Shown piece after piece: positions 14,951 through 16,869 of a stretch of 16,869 nucleotides of DNA. The DNA is taken from positions 1 to 16,869 of the forward strand of contig CBFHSE010000035.1 in the NCBI GenBank assembly GCA_965658435.1, written 5' to 3'. Numbering within the stretch: position 1 is the first letter of the stretch; every line of letters begins with the position of its first letter. Below the pieces are notes generated by a model, which had not been told where the DNA came from, did no database searches, and was given only the letters and a program-made list of their open reading frames with translations. The position numbers and the translations under genes are program-made. The stretch comes from JADHLN01 sp965658435 (GTDB lineage: Bacteria; Pseudomonadota; Alphaproteobacteria; Rickettsiales; JABIRX01).

Positions 14951-16486
14951 TTATTCCCACTCAATTGTTGAGGGTGGTTTTGAGGTAACATCATAAACCA
15001 CTCTATTAACTCCCCTTACTTCATTGACAATTTTAGTAGAAACTTTGCTTAAGAATTCATGAGAAAAATAATAGTAATCTGCTGTCATACCATCGCTTGC
15101 TGTTACAGCTCTTAGCGCAAGAACATATTCATATGTTCTTTGATCACCCATTACTCCAACTGTTTTAACCGGAAGAAGCACTGCAAAAGCTTGCCAGATG
15201 TCATTATATAGGCCTGCATCTTTTATTGCTTGAATATAAATATCATCCGCATTTTGTAATATTTGAATTTTTTCTTTTGTTATTTCACCAGGAATTCTAA
15301 TTGCAAGACCTGGTCCAGGAAATGGATGACGGTAAACTAAATCTTCAGGAATATTTAACTCCAAACCTAGCTTTCTTACCTCATCTTTAAACAATTCTCT
15401 CAATGGTTCTAGTAATTTTAGCTTCATATCATCTGGTAAGCCACCTACATTGTGATGTGACTTAATAGTTTGACTTGCACCTCCTCCAGGGTGGCTGGAT
15501 TCAATAACATCAGGATATAATGTTCCTTGAGCCAAAAATCTAGCATCAGTGATTTTTGCTGATTCTTCATCAAAAATTTCAATAAATTTTCTGCCAATAA
15601 TCTTCCTTTTTTCTTCAGGATCACTAACAGCTGATAGAGCATTTAAGAATTTATCTTTTGCATCAATAAAAATAAAATTAACATCAAGACGGTTTTGAAA
15701 CATATCACAAACTTCTTCGGCCTCATTTTTACGCAGCAAACCATGATCTACAAAAATACATGTTAATTGTTTTCCTATAGCTTTTGATATTAATGCAGCG
15801 GTAACAGTTGAGTCAACACCTCCACTAACTCCACATATAACTCTATTATTAAGTAGTTTTTTTTTGATATCTAAAATAGCTTGCTCTTTAAAATCATGCA
15901 TATTCCAATCTGGCTTTAACCCAGAAATATTAACAAGAAAATTTTCTAAAATTCGTGTCCCATCAATAGAATGAATAACTTCTGGATGAAATTGCATCGC
16001 ATAGATTTTACGTTTATCATCTGCTATAACTGCATAAGGTGCTGAATTAGTTTTAGCTATTACCTTAAAACCAGTGGGTAATTTATTAACTACATCTCCA
16101 TGACTCATCCAGATTTGCTTATTTGTAAAATTTTCAAATAATTTATGCTCTGTTACTATTTCTAATTCCGCTTTACCATATTCGTGACTTGAACCATAAA
16201 TTACCTTTCCACCTAATTTATTACATATTAATTGCTGACCATAACAGATGCCTAACACAGGTAGCTTCAAAGAAAAAATCTCTCCAGATATATCTGGAGC
16301 ATTTTCATTATTTACTGAGGCTGGGCCCCCTGAAAAAATTATAGCTTTGGCATCATATGATTTTATTTTTGCAAAATCTGTATCGAAATTAATAATTTCA
16401 GAAAAAAAGCCAATTTCTCTAATTCTTCTAGCAATTAGCTTAGTTACCTGAGATCCAAAATCAATAATTAAAATTTTATTAGACAT
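14951..16486 (-). CDS. guaA: GMP synthase (glutamine-hydrolysing)
   Basis: GuaA aminates XMP to GMP using glutamine and ATP, the last step of de novo GMP synthesis. The 511-residue protein is full length. The N-terminal class I glutamine amidotransferase domain has Cys81 in GICYGQQ and the rest of the triad, His167 and Glu169, in FHPEV. The ATP pyrophosphatase domain has the PP-loop SGGVDST at 221-227. The C-terminal dimerisation domain includes HPFPGPGLAIRI and ends in the usual KPPSTIEWE. All catalytic residues are present. Keeping this gene means the cell can make GMP from XMP, which classic Rickettsia cannot. It is convergent with dps across the repeat array, and a strong inverted repeat lies 43 bp upstream of its ATG. 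The PfkB-family kinase elsewhere in the window could also act on nucleosides, but no link is shown. Confidence 0.97.
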   Translation of the reverse strand: MSNKILIIDFGSQVTKLIARRIREIGFFSEIINFDTDFAKIKSYDAKAIIFSGGPASVNNENAPDISGEIFSLKLPVLGICYGQQLICNKLGGKVIYGSSHEYGKAELEIVTEHKLFENFTNKQIWMSHGDVVNKLPTGFKVIAKTNSAPYAVIADDKRKIYAMQFHPEVIHSIDGTRILENFLVNISGLKPDWNMHDFKEQAILDIKKKLLNNRVICGVSGGVDSTVTAALISKAIGKQLTCIFVDHGLLRKNEAEEVCDMFQNRLDVNFIFIDAKDKFLNALSAVSDPEEKRKIIGRKFIEIFDEESAKITDARFLAQGTLYPDVIESSHPGGGASQTIKSHHNVGGLPDDMKLKLLEPLRELFKDEVRKLGLELNIPEDLVYRHPFPGPGLAIRIPGEITKEKIQILQNADDIYIQAIKDAGLYNDIWQAFAVLLPVKTVGVMGDQRTYEYVLALRAVTASDGMTADYYYFSHEFLSKVSTKIVNEVRGVNRVVYDVTSKPPSTIEWE

Positions 16487-16528
16487 ATAATAATAATATT
16501 AAAAAAATATTTTAATATAATTTACATA

Positions 16529-16557
16529 ATTTTAAATAGAAATTTCCTATTTAAAAT
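16529..16557. repeat. Perfect 11-bp inverted repeat upstream of guaA
   Basis: ATTTTAAATAG (16529-16539) and CTATTTAAAAT (16547-16557) flank a 7-base loop, in the 124-bp gap between the small upstream gene and guaA. On the plus strand it is followed by ATGAGG and a run of eight T. On the minus strand, the direction of both flanking genes, no T-run follows it. It could be an operator or leader stem for guaA, or a terminator for the upstream gene. Confidence 0.55.
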
Positions 16558-16610
16558 ATGAGGTTTTTTTTGGGTTTAATATAAAATAAGTTGATATATC
16601 AGCTGAAAAA

Positions 16611-16853
16611 TTATTTAGGAAAAATTATACCATTTCGAGTACCCTTAACCCTCTCCGCCAACTTATCTTTAGAATCTATAACAGTTTTCTCAATTGTATC
16701 ATCATCATAAACCATAAAACCACCCCTATCTTTTTGTAGCAAATAACCCTTATAGCTTATATATAATAGGGATATTTCTTCATTATAATTTAATAAATAA
16801 GATTCTTCCTTATTATCAAGATAAGAAAAAATTAATATTTTATTATAAATCAT
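16611..16853 (-). CDS. Small hypothetical protein, possibly N-terminally incomplete
   Basis: An 80-residue reading frame from ATG at 16853. The frame stays open upstream to the window edge, so the true start may be outside. I recognise no family. The N-terminal half is rich in Tyr, Leu and Ile without forming a membrane helix. The C-terminal half is charged, with DDDTIEKTVIDSKDKLAERVKG, and ends NGIIFPK. The amino acid mix looks like real protein rather than translated spacer. It is on the same strand as guaA, 124 bp upstream, and may be the end of a larger upstream operon. No ribosome binding site is visible before the ATG. Confidence 0.45.
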   Translation of the reverse strand: MIYNKILIFSYLDNKEESYLLNYNEEISLLYISYKGYLLQKDRGGFMVYDDDTIEKTVIDSKDKLAERVKGTRNGIIFPK

Positions 16854-16869
16854 TTTTAATGTAATATTT

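Noticed and set aside
16487..16610. Purine riboswitch in the guaA leader
   Set aside because: The gap shows one simple AT-rich inverted repeat and none of the conserved three-way junction sequences of a purine riboswitch.

Overview
The window is strongly AT-rich DNA from a bacterium, most likely a Rickettsiales-type alphaproteobacterium. The best evidence is the gene order virB8-virB9-virB10-virB11-virD4 on the minus strand (12787 down to 7137), which is the usual layout of the main type IV secretion (T4SS) cluster in that order. The AT-rich, Lys/Asn/Ile-rich coding style fits. GMP synthetase, dihydroneopterin aldolase, a PhoX-type phosphatase and a multi-PAS histidine kinase suggest a less reduced genome than the classic intracellular Rickettsia, but this is inference from one window.

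Layout. 1-299 (minus) is the N-terminal end of an AMP-forming acyl-CoA synthetase that runs off the left edge. 404-1501 (plus) is ychF. 1643-3361 (minus) is a Tat-exported PhoX/DUF839 protein with a GTG start. It is divergent, with only 32 bp between start codons, from 3394-5727 (plus), a soluble PAS-PAS-PAS-GAF-HisKA-HATPase histidine kinase. From 13440 down to 5724 every gene is on the minus strand and tightly packed: tsaB, virB8, virB9, virB10, virB11, virD4, a PfkB-family (adenosine kinase-like) kinase and folB. The T4SS genes mostly overlap by a few bases, so they are probably co-transcribed and translationally coupled. tsaB upstream and the kinase-folB pair downstream may share the transcript. 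virB2, virB3, virB4, virB6 and virB7 are not in the window.

13544-13619 (plus) is tRNA-Phe(GAA) with encoded CCA and a good sigma-70-like promoter. 13729-14172 (plus) is a Dps-family ferritin. 14951-16486 (minus) is guaA. 16611-16853 (minus) is a small uncharacterised reading frame that may continue past the right edge.

The most unusual part is 14173-14950. The whole gap between the convergent genes dps and guaA is a directly repeated array of nine abutting units. The units share a 45-bp core and carry one of two different tails, giving 81-bp and 108-bp units, and each tail completes a stem-loop at the same place. It is not CRISPR and not coding. It resembles a palindromic intergenic repeat family (REP/BIME-like in concept), but I do not recognise the sequence. 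No transposase, integrase, prophage or CRISPR array is visible.
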